Origin: Imbricaverruca yamaguchii
Taxonomy: Eukaryota > Arthropoda > Thecostraca > Neoverrucidae
Assembly (NCBI GenBank): GCA_034440575.1
Contig: JAOTOL010001641.1
Coordinates: 1,550,001 to 1,614,000, forward strand
Direction: 5' to 3'
DNA: 64,000 bases
The notes beneath the pieces are model-generated. The model was given only the letters and a program-made list of their open reading frames with translations, ran no database searches and had not been told where the DNA came from. Shown one piece after another: positions 35,000-46,310 of this stretch. The position numbers and the translations under genes are program-made. Position 1 is the stretch's first letter. Every line of letters begins with the position of its first letter.

Positions 35000-35014
35000 T
35001 CCTCATATGAGGAC
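34999..35014. promoter_or_regulatory. subterminal palindrome, possible transposase site (left)
   Basis: GTCCTCATATGAGGAC is a perfect 16-bp palindrome. The same sequence with one changed base recurs at 37816-37831 inside the right end, and TCAAATGAGGAC recurs at 35332-35343. Shared subterminal palindromes in both ends suggest binding sites for the transposase C-terminal cysteine-rich domain. That role is inferred. Confidence 0.6.
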
Positions 35015-35372
35015 AGCAAAATTATCTGCATATACTGGAAAACTGGCCAGTCGCAATGCACCCAAGCGATTTGAAAAGTGAGCATAAGGCATCTGCTGAT
35101 CTCGTGGTGACTTCAGATTCCGAAACTGCTCACACAGGAGTACTTAACTGGTCCTTTAAGTTTGCGTGTTTTCGGCATCCTGAAGTTAAACTGTAAGCCA
35201 GTCCTAGTCAAGTATTGACATATTCTCGGTGGGTGCATTAGTACAAGATTATTTGAATGTCCAAACGCTGATATTTGTTTCCCATAGTCTGCTGACAATA
35301 ACCATCTAGCGCCCGCTAAAATTAGGCGTCATCAAATGAGGACACCGGGCGGAAGGGGGTGGGAGCCCGCCG

Positions 35373-35470
35373 GCCCGCGTGGCGGGTGATTAGGGACGGC
35401 CGGCTGAGCCCGCGTGGCGGGGGATTAGGGACGGCCGGCCGAGCCCGCGTGGCGGTGGATTAGGAACGAC
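35373..35470. repeat. 35-bp GC-rich triplicate in piggyBac leader
   Basis: Three copies of GCCCGCGTGGCGGGTGATTA, GGGACGGCCGGCTGA. It is specific to this element's 5' leader. No function is assigned. Confidence 0.85.
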
Positions 35471-35594
35471 CCTTCTTGTCCCTTCCGCGTCCATACCCTT
35501 CCTGGCCCGAATAATTTTTCATTTGCGTGCTGTGAGTTGTGCGTCGTGGGCGTATCTGTCTGCATCGATTCCAAACTGATCTGCATCGGCTTCC

Positions 35595-37299
35595 TTGCCA
35601 CGTGTTCAGTGCGTCACTATGCGATGGAAAAACACCCTGACGGTGAAGAAAGCCCTACAGCTGATTGAAACTGACAGCTTCGCGAACAGTGATGCTGACT
35701 CTGTGGACCTCGTGGCATTGCTACTACCGGTTGTGGATAAACTAACAGAAGAGGATGAAGGAGAAGATGATATCGTCACTGGCAGGGATGCGACGCTGCA
35801 GGACGGTCCTGGATAAGTGGAAGCCCACGTCCGTTCCGGGAAGACAAAACAAATAACTAACCGACACGCCAACGTAAGCCACCCAGGGATACATCAAGTG
35901 ATTTCCGTTGGGCAAGTAGCTATTTGAATATACTGGGTTTCCAACAAAAACAGATAGAGCTAAGAGGCGCATACAAACGCTCAAGGAAACTCTACAAAAC
36001 ACGTCTCCAGTTTAGCTGTTCGAGATGTTCACCGAGGATATGTCATCACGTCATCAACGAAACACTGCAGTACACGCTCAAAACGAACAATGACCAGCTG
36101 TTTAGCTTGACCACTGGTGAGCTCAAGACTTTGAGAATGTCGGCATTCTCCTACTTTCTGGATGCCACCAACTCCCCAGTGAACGCCACTACTGGTCAAC
36201 CTCCGACGATCTGGGAGTAGGAACAGTGCCATGCGCCATCACACGGGAAAAAAATAATTGAAGGTGAAGACGCGAGTCTACTTCCAGAACAATGGTAATT
36301 TTGATGCCAACTAAGGAGACCGAGGCTTCAAAACACGGCCGTTGATCGACGAGATGGTGGCGAACTACTTTGGTCATAATCTTGTGAAGCAATTTATGAA
36401 GGGGAAGCCTATCTGTTTTGAATACAATATGTGGGTGGTATACGGCAGCGACGGATACTGCTACAAGTTCCAGCTGTATTGTGACAAGGAGACGGGGGCC
36501 AACAAAAATCTTCCATTGCGCACCAGAGTGCCCATGGACATGCTGGAAGTCGTTGACGCATCAAGTGACCACAGCGTCTACTTTAACAATCTCTTTACAT
36601 CTCGCCAGCTAATGATGACGCTTGTCAAGGACGGATACAGAGCAACCGACACTGTACGAGAAAACCGAACGTCGCACTGCCCCGTTATCAACAGTAAAGT
36701 GATGTCGAAGAAGGATCGTGCCTCGTATGACGCGTGGTTAGACACGAGCGAGGTGATGATGACCAGGTGGAACGACAACCGCTGGGTGACCGTGATGTTG
36801 AACTCAGACAGTGATAAACCCCTCGCACGCGTCAAACGGTCGGACAGATCCCAGCGAGCACACAGGTTTGTGAGTCAACCACGCATGGTACACAACTACA
36901 CCAAGTTCACTGGTGGCGTCGACGAGCATGGCTGACTATGCAGCAAGTACAGCACCAGCATCCGTAGGAAGAACTGGTGTCTTTTCACGCGGCTGCTGGA
37001 CATGGTGGTGGTGTACACCTGGATCCTACACCGCCATGCGGTGGACAGCCCTCTGAGCTTGCTGGAATTCCGGTGGCAAATCGCTTACCTGAGACTGCTC
37101 GAATTCGGAACTGTGCGCGCTATCGTCCTCCAGGGCTATCCCGGACATGCGGTACGACCAGGTGGGCCACTTCATCGACATAGCTGACAAACAGCGGCGG
37201 TGCCAAGGACCTGGATGCACCGGCAAACCCCATTCGTACGGCGAGAAGTGTCGGGTCGTGCGCTGCTTTCCCTGTTTCAAACCGTATCGTACCAAGTAG
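35595..37299 (+). pseudogene. piggyBac transposase, inactivated
   Basis: The N-terminal acidic segment (35595-35816) reads LTVKKALQLIE and then an Asp/Glu-rich stretch, as in family members. It stops at 35814, and homologous pieces continue in other frames (about 35900-36220). The core (36342-36935) carries IDEMVANYFGH with the first catalytic Asp, GKPICFEYNMW and DGYCYKFQLYCDKET. The catalytic VYFDN motif appears as VYFNN, with AAC at 36585-36587. WNDNRWVTV and TGGVDEHG with the third Asp follow. A stop at 36933 is followed by more family sequence, ending in a Cys-rich region (about 37170-37299: RCQGPGCTGKPHSYGEKC, then VVRCFPCF) that binds subterminal DNA in relatives. Frame breaks, the internal stop and the Asp-to-Asn change make it non-functional. 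Confidence 0.92.
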
Positions 37300-37815
37300 T
37301 GCCTAGTTGGTAGTAGTGACAAGTAGTACTCGGCTATCCCAGCGCATGTAACATCACGCAGACTGTTCCACAGGAAATGTGATTGCGATTTAAGTAGTGG
37401 AGAGGGTACTGATAGACTGTGTCCACTGTTCACTGCTTAGCAGTATGTATTTGGTCACTGAAGTGTGAGTAATACATGTTGTGATTTGTAATTTCATAGC
37501 GTTTTTCACCACAGATGGCACATAATGGACATTTACAAGGTAAGTTCATGCAACGGATTTCAGGAACACAAACGTTTCTCTACTTCTTATGCGTGCAACG
37601 ATGCGTACATATCATTTAAACGTATGCAATGATGCATGCATGAAAATATGCATGTATGCAGTGGTGCATACTCGTTCATTCTTACAATCGCAAGTGTTTG
37701 TTCCGTAAGAATTTGTATCATTATTGCAGCTGAACTTCACTATAAGCGATGCGCAAACTGTTGTAACACACAATACTGCCTGTTACAATTTACTCGCCGA
37801 AACATCGCACTTCCT

Positions 37816-37831
37816 GTCCTCAAATGAGGAC
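37816..37831. promoter_or_regulatory. subterminal near-palindrome, possible transposase site (right)
   Basis: GTCCTCAAATGAGGAC differs from the left site by one base at its centre. It lies 123 bp from the right terminus, whereas the left site touches the terminus. Asymmetric spacing of internal sites is usual for piggyBac elements. Confidence 0.6.
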
Positions 37832-37945
37832 GGGCTGGAAAATACACTTACGGTAGAAGAAGGCGTGTACAACTTTCAGGATACCTTCACAGCGATGACA
37901 TTAGGTATGCAATAAGTTTGAACATTCTTGTTAACACATTTATAC

Positions 37946-37958
37946 CACCGGGTGTTAA
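37946..37958 (-). repeat. piggyBac right terminus with TTAA
   Basis: CACCGGGTG plus TTAA. It is the inverted counterpart of the left end with one mismatch (C-G for A at the sixth position). Confidence 0.92.
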
Positions 37959-38596
37959 TGTGTTAAATGAATAAAGTGTTTTTATATTCAGGTCGCCATT
38001 TTATTCACATACTCAACGTACTGCGATATATAATCCTAATTTGTTCTTTCCACGATATTCAAGCTAGCGAATGGTTCGTGAACAGGTGAACGTCATCTGA
38101 ATGTATCATAGCACGATGCAATGCCTCACGACAACAATGAAGTCCTTCATTCATTAGTTAACTTATATAATTTCGTTGTTAAAAACTATTTGTCACAACG
38201 GTTCCAAGTATTATGTCAGATTATATGAGCAACAAGTGCACTATATACCGTGACAACGACTAGGACACAAATGCAAATGACGGACAATCTTGTTCACGCA
38301 TGCCCTCAGATTCTCCGTCATAACAATTTGTGTGCACATCGAGGTCATTCCGATTCCTCGGGGCATACCACCAGACCGAAGGACCTGTTTTAAGGCAGGT
38401 CATACCCGTGAACTCGCTCCCGCAGGCGCAGGTCGGTCAGCGTTCATCACGTGATGCGACGAACACTCCCTAGTTATTGCCGTCCCCGGGGAGGAGTTAT
38501 TCCAAGAAACGCATGTTCCTGGTCAGACATAAAGAAAGGCTCCCATACTTGAAACAGGAGCAATACAATTCACGTACAAAATAAATGGTTCAAATG

Positions 38597-38716
38597 GATA
38601 TATATATATATATGTATATGTGTGTGTGAATATGCATATATGTATCTGTGTGCGTATAAATTGCATGTGCATGCATGCGTATACATGTATATATGTATGT
38701 GCATATATATACATGC
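38597..38716. repeat. TATA/TGTG microsatellite tract
   Basis: ATATATATATATGTATATGTGTGTGTG and related alternating tracts, interrupted by TGCATGCATGCG. The minus-strand His/Tyr/Ile frame over it is an artefact. Confidence 0.85.
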
Positions 38717-39734
38717 TTGGACGACCAATGCACCCAAACCCTCTCTGTGACCCCACATGAAAACCGCATCGCAGAGTAGCGAGCTTACATGGGTTGGCTG
38801 TTTGGGTGGAATGTTTCATTCGATTTTGGCCACCGTTGAATCTTGACTTTTGCATCCGCAGGAAAGCCTCGGCCGTGGCAAAAAAAGCTAACGCGTCCCC
38901 TGGGGTAGCTTAGAATACCTCGAGCAAGGGTGGCAAACCGTATGAACGCGGTGGCTGCATTTCGTTCTTTACGACAAAGTTAACATCGACCACACGTAGC
39001 ATTAACTGTAGAAAAACGACCACAGATGTTGACCATGTGCCTGCTGCCAATTGCAACGATCCACCCATGTTGGTCTGCACTGGCGTATCTAAGGGGGCCA
39101 TTCCGGCCATGCCCCCCCCCCGAAGCGCCTCAAAGGGGAAGGGATCATGTATTTTGGCCCCCATGTAACCAACAGAAGTAAACTAAATCAAAATAGGGTA
39201 ACTTTGAAAATAACGCTCAGAGCGAAAGAATCTCCAATTTTCAAGGTGTTTTAATAACGTTTGGAAGCCCAATATGGTAGCATGGTAGATTCTCACGCAT
39301 TTCGAGGGTTCTATGCTGTTCTGCTTACAGAAAGAGTTGACAAAATCAGCAGTTTCATTATTCCTTAGTCAGATAGCTTCCTGTATTCAGTTTAGCCAGT
39401 AACGGGCAAGCAAACCCAGTGAGCCAGATTTCGAAAGCGAAATTTGAACAGGATGTTTTGTCAATGTGTTCAGTTAAGCCCAGTTGAGCAGCATGTTTCG
39501 CATGTTGATGTGGGTCGCTAAGATGAAGAGACAGGTTACGTTGGCTGTTTTGTATTGCTCAAGAAGAATAGCAAGAGGGGGTGTGTAGGTATTTAGATCC
39601 TGAATAAGAGATAACTGGTGGCTTCGCAGGTAAAGGAGATTCGGGTTGTAGGACCGGGCGATCAAACAAAGGGTTTTATTGCAGTTTAAGGCAGGCATCA
39701 CAAGTTTTACACATATACCCTCATCAGTCAAAGA

Positions 39735-39992
39735 AATAGGTTAGGTTTGGTTAGGCTGGATTAGGCTAGACTTCTGTTTTAAGTTCGAAACATTATTTAT
39801 TAAAATAAAGAATTTTGGGGATATTTTTCCACGAAATTGATTCTTCAAGAATGGGGCAGGCTAAGTAGGCTAGGTGAAGTTGTTAAGTTGAATCTTTTTA
39901 TGCAAAAAGTTGTTTGAAAACTTTCCATTTTTGAAAAATTTGTTTTCTTGCATGGAAGGTTAGGCTAGGTTAGGCTAAGTTAGGCTTTTTTT
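39735..39992. repeat. degenerate TTAGG-like interspersed tract
   Basis: Words such as GGTTAGGTTTGGTTAGGCTG, GGATTAGGCTAG and GGTTAGGCTAGGTTAGGCTA occur in two clusters (about 39735-39775 and 39855-39990). (TTAGG)n is the ancestral arthropod telomere repeat. Here it is too irregular for a telomere and probably reflects interspersed, transposon-borne or interstitial sequence. Confidence 0.55.
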
Positions 39993-40466
39993 TGTTTGGT
40001 TACTTTGAACATCACTTAATGCTATCTTACCCAAATCCAAGCCCCTTTTTGGTGTCACTTTCCCTCCCAACTGAAAAAGTATGCACTTCCAGAGGAAATG
40101 AGTGGTTGCCTGATGTTGACAATATTTATAGGCATTGCATCAGAAAAATAAATTTCAAGAACTCAAAAATTACCTTACACTGCAAGTTTACCACTATGGC
40201 GATACCACTGTACACTCGGACGCTGATCTGGATGACCATGCTCAACAAGGAAATACTCTGGTAATAGGTTAGTCTTTTCTTCGAAGTCTGTTGGATGAAA
40301 AATGTATTGACCTTTCGTGAGATACCTCACCCTTTCGTTCGGAAAAGTTTCAAATCTGATAACACCAGACAAGCTTTGCCTTTTACTTAGTGCATACCGA
40401 GATATGTACATAGGTACCTTCCTAGAATCCTGTGCTTATTGCCTTATGTTTTGGGAATTATTGCAC

Positions 40467-41424
40467 TTGAACACGCACCCTGGAGGGGGACGTGAGCGAA
40501 ATCCACCCACCCCTCAAGTTTTTCGTACATAACTCCAGATTTTGTCAGCCTATATACGCCAAAATATGCGTGCATGCTTAAAAATGGCCGGCGCGTTGCT
40601 TAGAGCAAGAAAACTAAAACCGCTCGAACATTTTTATAGTTAAAGTTAAAGTTAAAGTGAAAAAAATAACCGCCAGACTAAAAAAAATCGACGCTGACGC
40701 GCTTCTTGTATGTTGCCAAAAGGAAGGTGCTCTCGGCAACATTAGAGACTTGTTTGATGTATATGGTTATGCTATGTAGTTACAAAGTCATGTTAGGCCA
40801 CCGAGGTCAAGTCAGGTCAAGTTAATGAGAGGTTAATGAAACCAAACTTGGTCAACTGCAATGTTGTCATAAATGCAAATGACGTGCCATGCGATTGATG
40901 TCACTGAATGTTACTCCCTACACATCCTGAAAACTACTGTCTATCATTGTGTATCAAACCAATTCCATACCTTATGCATGTACTTCACTCCTGTTTTGCG
41001 AAGCCGATTGCGCCGAGCTGCCCGACACTGCAGTCGGGCGGGCGGCCCGGTTCCGGTACCTGGAGCAGGTAATTCCTAATAAAGTGCTGCTATATAGGTG
41101 AACTGAGGTCAAATGCCAGGTCTAGCACCTGTATTGCATCATTAGTAATGTCCAAAGCATCAATGATGCCCATTTCGGAGCACTTAAACACAATCACAGC
41201 GATCCAGAACAATGACAATCTAAGTCACGCAAAATGAGAAAACATTTGCAATTTTGACCTCATTCGACCTCGAAGATATTAATCTAAGGGCACGAAATTT
41301 GTGCACAATAGAGTTCACTATCGTACCCATCCACCCTGCGAATTTCGTTTCTCCAGCATTAATAGGAGCCGACATCTTAGGGAGTGGGGGAGGAATCCGC
41401 CACCCTCCAGTCCGCGTCATTTCC
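40467..41424. mobile_element. non-autonomous G-rich TIR element (copy B)
   Basis: The left end TTGAACACGCACCCTGGAGG then GCGAAATCCACCC matches the start of copy A. The right end GGAATCCGCCACCCTCCAG then TCCGCGTCATT matches its end. The interior is collinear with copy A (GACTTGTTTGATG, GAGGTCAAGTCAGGTCAAG, the GAAGCCGATTG block, AACAATGACAA, ATAGAGTTCACTATCGT) but has a single left half. Shorter than copy A by about 400 bp for that reason. Confidence 0.78.
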
Positions 41425-41639
41425 TGAGGCCCTCCAGGGCGCGTGGTAACCTGTCTCTCCGGTCAGAGCCTCACACACAGTCTCTGGGGGGATAGTAACC
41501 CGCTCTAAAACCCAAACTAAGCGTCGCACGAAAACGAAAGGTGTCATCGGAAAACACTCGACGAGTAGGGTCCGGATCCACACTCCGAAACAATTTCCTC
41601 AAAAAGTGACGTCATTAGGGGGGGGGGGGATAGATTTTC

Positions 41640-41879
41640 ACGAGTTTTCACGACTTACATTATGTTTGTGGCTCTGCAAATTTGTTTTGCTTGAAGCACC
41701 CCAACACGAAAAAAAAATTCGGCTGCTTTCCGTGTTCTGGCTTTAAACAACGCGCTGGTGATTTCTGAGCTGGTGCGCAAAAAATGTCGTAAATCAGCCG
41801 GTAATATCTGGAGTTAGGTGCGAAAAACCGGAGGGGTGGGCGAATTTCGCCCCCCCCCCAACTCGAGGACGCGTGCTAA
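41640..41879 (-). mobile_element. partial G-rich TIR element (fragment C, inverted)
   Basis: Read on the minus strand this begins TTAGCACGCGTCCTCGAG, a G run, GCGAAATTCGCCCACCCCTC and CGGTTTTTCGCACCTAACTC, the left end of copies A and B. It continues through GCGCGTTGTTTAAAGC and then diverges. Only about 200 bp are recognisable. Confidence 0.7.
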
Positions 41880-43234
41880 GGAAGCCTAAACTCCCATTGA
41901 AGATACGATCGTGGATTGATAATCAAATGGGTTATTTTGATAGATGGAAAACTTTATTGTTCTTTTTGTGGAAAGATAATTGTCTAAACTAAGATGTCTA
42001 GGAATAAAATGTGAACTCAAAGGTGCATATTGAAGTATATGTCTGTCCTTATTTTCAGTCTGGATTCTCCATCTCAACCTTCTCCTGAAGGAGTAGCTTC
42101 TGCCTTCAACCTCTCCTGTCTCGATCTTCTGCCTGCACCAGAAGTTGCCCCCAGCCCAGCCTCTGCCTGCTGATATCCAAAGTTGCACCACCCTAATGAG
42201 ACTGAGATCAGCTTGCTTGCTGTTATTCCAAGTAAGGAGTTCACATTAACAATTGTCTCAATAATGATTATCTTGGAGACAGCTGCTAATGTGGTCACGT
42301 AAACAGCAGGTCAGGGTTCTTGCACCATGGCAAGAGTTGGCATACAACAAATATGCAACCGGTTTAATGGTTCTAGCTTACAATGAAAAAATCGACAATT
42401 TTTAGATTCAATTTTTAAATTTAGACAATTCTTTTTCATTTTTTCCTTGAACAAAGGTAAGCCGGTTGCCGGTGCCAAAATAATTTGGCATCAGCCATGG
42501 TGAGTATATACTGCAGTGCATTTGCCAGCATTGCTATTAAACCAAAAAATAATGGCAGGATGGGCACCCTCCAAATCCATTCCAACCCTCTCATGAAAAT
42601 CCTAGGGACACTATTGGTGGGGAGGAGCGAGGGCTGACACCCAAATCCGAAAGTTGGCCCCCCAAACTGGTGGGCTAGATTTGCCAGTGCTGGTCCGACA
42701 CCTTGTACTTTGCTTTTCTGTAGTGAGTGTTCCATAATCCCAGCAATGTGCGAGGCATGCTAACGTGCGGGAGGCACTGAATTGGCACTGCTGCATTATA
42801 TAAATAGTCCTTTCATCGAGCACACACGGTCTCTGCATACCTGAGTGGATAAGCAATTTGTTCTCGATGTCCTGGGACTGTGGTCTTATTGTCGATGTTT
42901 TACTGGATGGGGCACAAAAACATCCAAGTTACCAAATGAATCCTCAGTTGCATGGTAACCTTTCTTGCTGGTTCGGGTTGTATTGCAGCCTCACTGGGGA
43001 ACTTCTGTTTCGCAGTTGCAGATTGTGTGGACGGAAGCGTTATGCTCAATGTATGACGCAGCAATTTGGAACACATTGCAGAACAAATATTATGTGTGAC
43101 AGAACCAGAAGTAAAGGGCAGCCTTGCAATATCCGTCCCATGTTATGACAGAACTCCGGCTGGTTGTGTTGAAATCAGAATCAGATCAACAAGAATTACT
43201 GCTCGCGTAGAACAATGCAGGCAGATATCACGGA
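41880..43234. other. unannotated interval
   Basis: No gene is recognised. Open frames at 42436-43148 carry no domain. Confidence 0.4.
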
Positions 43235-43450
43235 AATGCACAAACACACACAGCACGGGCGGGTCTGCCGGGTAGGATACACTACACAGGATGGGCAAGG
43301 TCTACTGGGTAGGATACACTACACATCACGGGCGGGGTCTGGCGGGTAGGATACACCACACAGCACGGGCAGGGTCTGCTGGGCAGGAAGCACTGCACAG
43401 CACGGGTAGGGTATGCTGGGCAGGAAGCACTACACAGCACGGTCGGTGTG
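43235..43450. repeat. 39-bp minisatellite
   Basis: Five to six copies of ACACAGCACGGGCGGGTCTG, CCGGGTAGGATACACTAC, with variants CTGGGCAGGAAGCACTGC on the right half. The unit is a multiple of three, so one plus-strand frame stays open (43291-43566). No domain is recognised. Confidence 0.88.
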
Positions 43451-46310
43451 CGTCTGGAGAGACTAGATTGGGCAGTACATCACACCACTTGACAGGCCAT
43501 TCAGCACCACGTCCAGAGGTGGGAAAACCTGCTTCTAGGCCACGAGCGTGGGTGACAGGTATTTGAAAATATCTCCAGTTACGGTGACAACTTACGGTAC
43601 TGTATTATCATTCAGTGTGGATTGTATTTATCATCAGGCCGTTTTGTTTCTTTACATACCCAGTCAACTTCTTTTTCCTAACCATCCAGACATATAGACA
43701 TATACGTACTCATTTTGTTTCAGTACATATATCAGAAGTGTACTGAAGCAATTTAGTTGCTATGCTCGATGGGACAGTGGGGGGGGGGAGGGCTGAAAAA
43801 TAAAACACTACCACTCGAGGTAAAGTCAATAGGTTTTAGCATTGCTCCGGTAAGCCGTCACCTGCGAACTGCCCCGTCCTCGTCCAAATATTCAACCCGA
43901 CGCAACAGTTCCGTTTTCCGGCGCAGTTTGTGGCGCGTGACACGGGTCACATCACAGGTAACGAGATATGACTGACAAATGAAAGCCCCAAATATCCGTC
44001 AGGCACGATTTCTCTGCGGTCGGGTCAAAGTGCTGCGCGTGCATGTCGCGGAGGTCCTGAGAGGACGGGTGTCTGGTGAATCACCGGCCGTCCATAGGAA
44101 TAGCGTGTAAAACTGCGATTTTTCGTTCGTAAAATCACCAATTTTAACGCTCCCCATCGAGCCGATTCAGACCACCATATCTCGACGACCAACGGACCGA
44201 TCGACACCAAACCAACAACTCAGTGTCACTACAACAATTGTCAACATCGCCAAGGGAACCGTTTCCGAGTCACACGCCACGCGCATGCTTGGGGTGCGTG
44301 GAAAGTGGAAGCAACGTTTTTGAGCGTTTTTTTCCACGATTGTGTCTGGTTCTCAGAAACTGGTTCTCAGAAACGGCTAATCTTGGCGACTTGTCGTTAA
44401 TATCACCTCATGGTCCCATGTACCGGCTACAATTTTCCTCCAATTGAAGATCAGTGGCTGCAGTGAGTGCGGGCGCCGTCGTGACACGGGCTGCACGTGT
44501 TTCGGTCCGTGGAAAAGGCTCCGCTTTCCACCGTCTCCACATCACTGTCAGATAACATTTCGCGGAGAAGGTTGTATGCAATGATAGCCCCACTCTTTGT
44601 GATGCTCACAGTTCCCCCTCATTTTACCAATTGCAAATACTTGTGTTGCAATCGTCAATGCCCGCAACCGTTACCAGGCGTCACTTTCGGCAATCTCAAA
44701 CGGCAAACAGGGACAGTGTCCAGTCACCGTCCAGAGATTGAATCGGACGCAACAGTTCCGTTTTCCGGCACAATTTGTTTTCAAAGCTGGTTTTAGTGTG
44801 TGCGTATCTGCCTCCTAAGTATCAAAGCGCTGTTGAAGCTGAACTTGTGTATGTTTGCGAAGATGGTGTTTAGTCTCCGAGAGCCAGGGCAAGTGCTGGA
44901 CACATGTCCTTGTCTTTGATGTTGGCCGCCCATAATATTGTTATTTCAAGGAAGTTATCCACTCCTTTTTTCCAACAAATGAATTGAGTTTGGCAATGAC
45001 TCAATTGCTAACAATACTCAATCGTCCTTGCTCTTTGGTCATGATCATGGGAACATCGGAACACGGAACATGACCGTGAAAAGTTTTTTTTAAATGTTCA
45101 TGACAAAAACAAATCACATCATTCTCCAACTTGAAATGTTACACATTTTTCCCTTCATACTCCAGGATTCAGGTTAAAAGAAAAGTTTTCAAAGTCCTCC
45201 GCTCCATACCAACCTGTAATGCCACATGGTTTCCATCTCCAATTCCCAAATTCTAAAATAAATCCAGCCCATAGCATACCTAACTGAAGTGACGCTTGGT
45301 CATATGAAGGCAAAGCATGCCGGTTTACCTATCAGAGTGAAAAAAACACTGCCTTTGGAGAGGGAGGCCGGTGGCAATCCTGGCACATTGCTGCAGGAAG
45401 TGCAGGTAAGACTGAATGTATTCTACTAACCGACATCATGTCTGCAAAATATGGCAATCTTTGAGGGTGTTTTGTTCATGTGCAAGGAAAAATACCATGA
45501 TACCTTGTGTAATTTTTGGTGCTGATTTTCTTTTCTGGAGAGGTGGAGGCAATTACCCAGCCATTTTGCCACACTGCAGACTTGTGGAATCTTCACCTTG
45601 GAAAAATGTATTGGTTCGGCCAAGATGAGCCTTTGTTATTTTAATAATTGCATCTGGTCACTTCCATCGGTTTGATGTACACATTTGGGTCAGGGCCCAT
45701 GTTTTATCGTTAGCAGAACTTATTGCATCGACCAAAAGTGTCATCAATTACTTTAAACCAATGCCAAATATAACGCATGACACTCTGGTCTTCATATTGG
45801 TGCTATAGTACAAAGGAATTCAATTTGTATTGGTAAATGCCATTTTCCAGCAGTCATTGAATTTGGAGAACAGCATGTTTCAATACCATGTTCATCAGCA
45901 TGATTAACATGATGTGACCACTGGTTTCCATCAGAAATGCTTTTTTGGAAAGCAAAATAATGTCGTACTACTTTGTTTAATACCTAACATAACCTAGCCT
46001 GGTTTATCCCACCTCCTTTTTTTCTTCAATATGGGCACACTTTGTGTTCAATAAAAAATGGTAAGAAATCTGACCTTGCGCTACCTGTTTTTCGGATATT
46101 TTTTTTTGGTCTGACAAAATGAGCGTATTTTCACAATAAAAGTCAGCCTGAACTGTTGTTTTGCTTCGCTAAGTAAAATATGTGTAAAACATATTGTGAA
46201 CCCATTTAGCTACAATAGCATTCTTTTTGTTCCATTTCAGCAGCATGGTCGATATTCCGCGGTCACGCACAGCGTATGGATCTTGCTGTGAGCCATCAAC
46301 ATGTGACAGC
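43451..46310. other. unannotated interval
   Basis: 43.8-44.8 kb is moderately GC-rich, and the block GACGCAACAGTTCCGTTTTC is present twice (about 43898 and 44748). 45.0-46.3 kb is AT-rich. A weak exon candidate is listed at about 45256-45405. Confidence 0.4.
45256..45405 (+). CDS. weak candidate exon with consensus donor
   Basis: The open segment ends GAAGTGCAG followed by a strong donor GTAAGAC at 45406. A possible acceptor AAATCCAG lies near 45259. The segment includes HAGLPIRVKKTLPLEREAGG. It has no recognised domain and no neighbouring exon, and such a splice-flanked open segment can arise by chance. Confidence 0.18.

Larger units (their letters stand above)
34991..37954 (+). mobile_element. 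complete piggyBac-family transposon with TTAA target duplications
   Basis: TTAA at 34987-34990 is followed by CACCCAGTG. CACCGGGTG at 37946-37954 is followed by TTAA at 37955-37958. The termini are inverted repeats with one mismatch, and the flanking TTAA is the piggyBac target site. The length of 2964 bp is normal for the family. Subterminal palindromes (34999-35014, 37816-37831) and a related half-site near 35332 flank a broken transposase gene. A GC-rich 35-bp triplicate (35373-35470) lies in the 5' leader. Confidence 0.93.
37959..40466. other. unannotated interval with simple repeats and TTAGG-like words
   Basis: 38.59-38.72 kb is an alternating TA/TG purine-pyrimidine tract. 39.73-39.99 kb contains clustered GGTTAGGCTAGGTTAGGC-type words. 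Nothing coding is recognised. A G/C-run segment at 39095-39125 (AAGGGGGCCATTCCGG then a C run) resembles a decayed transposon end. Confidence 0.45.

Noticed and set aside
38330..38520. Possible LTR or tRNA-like fragment
   Set aside because: No paired copy, no TG...CA ends with target duplication, and no A/B box.
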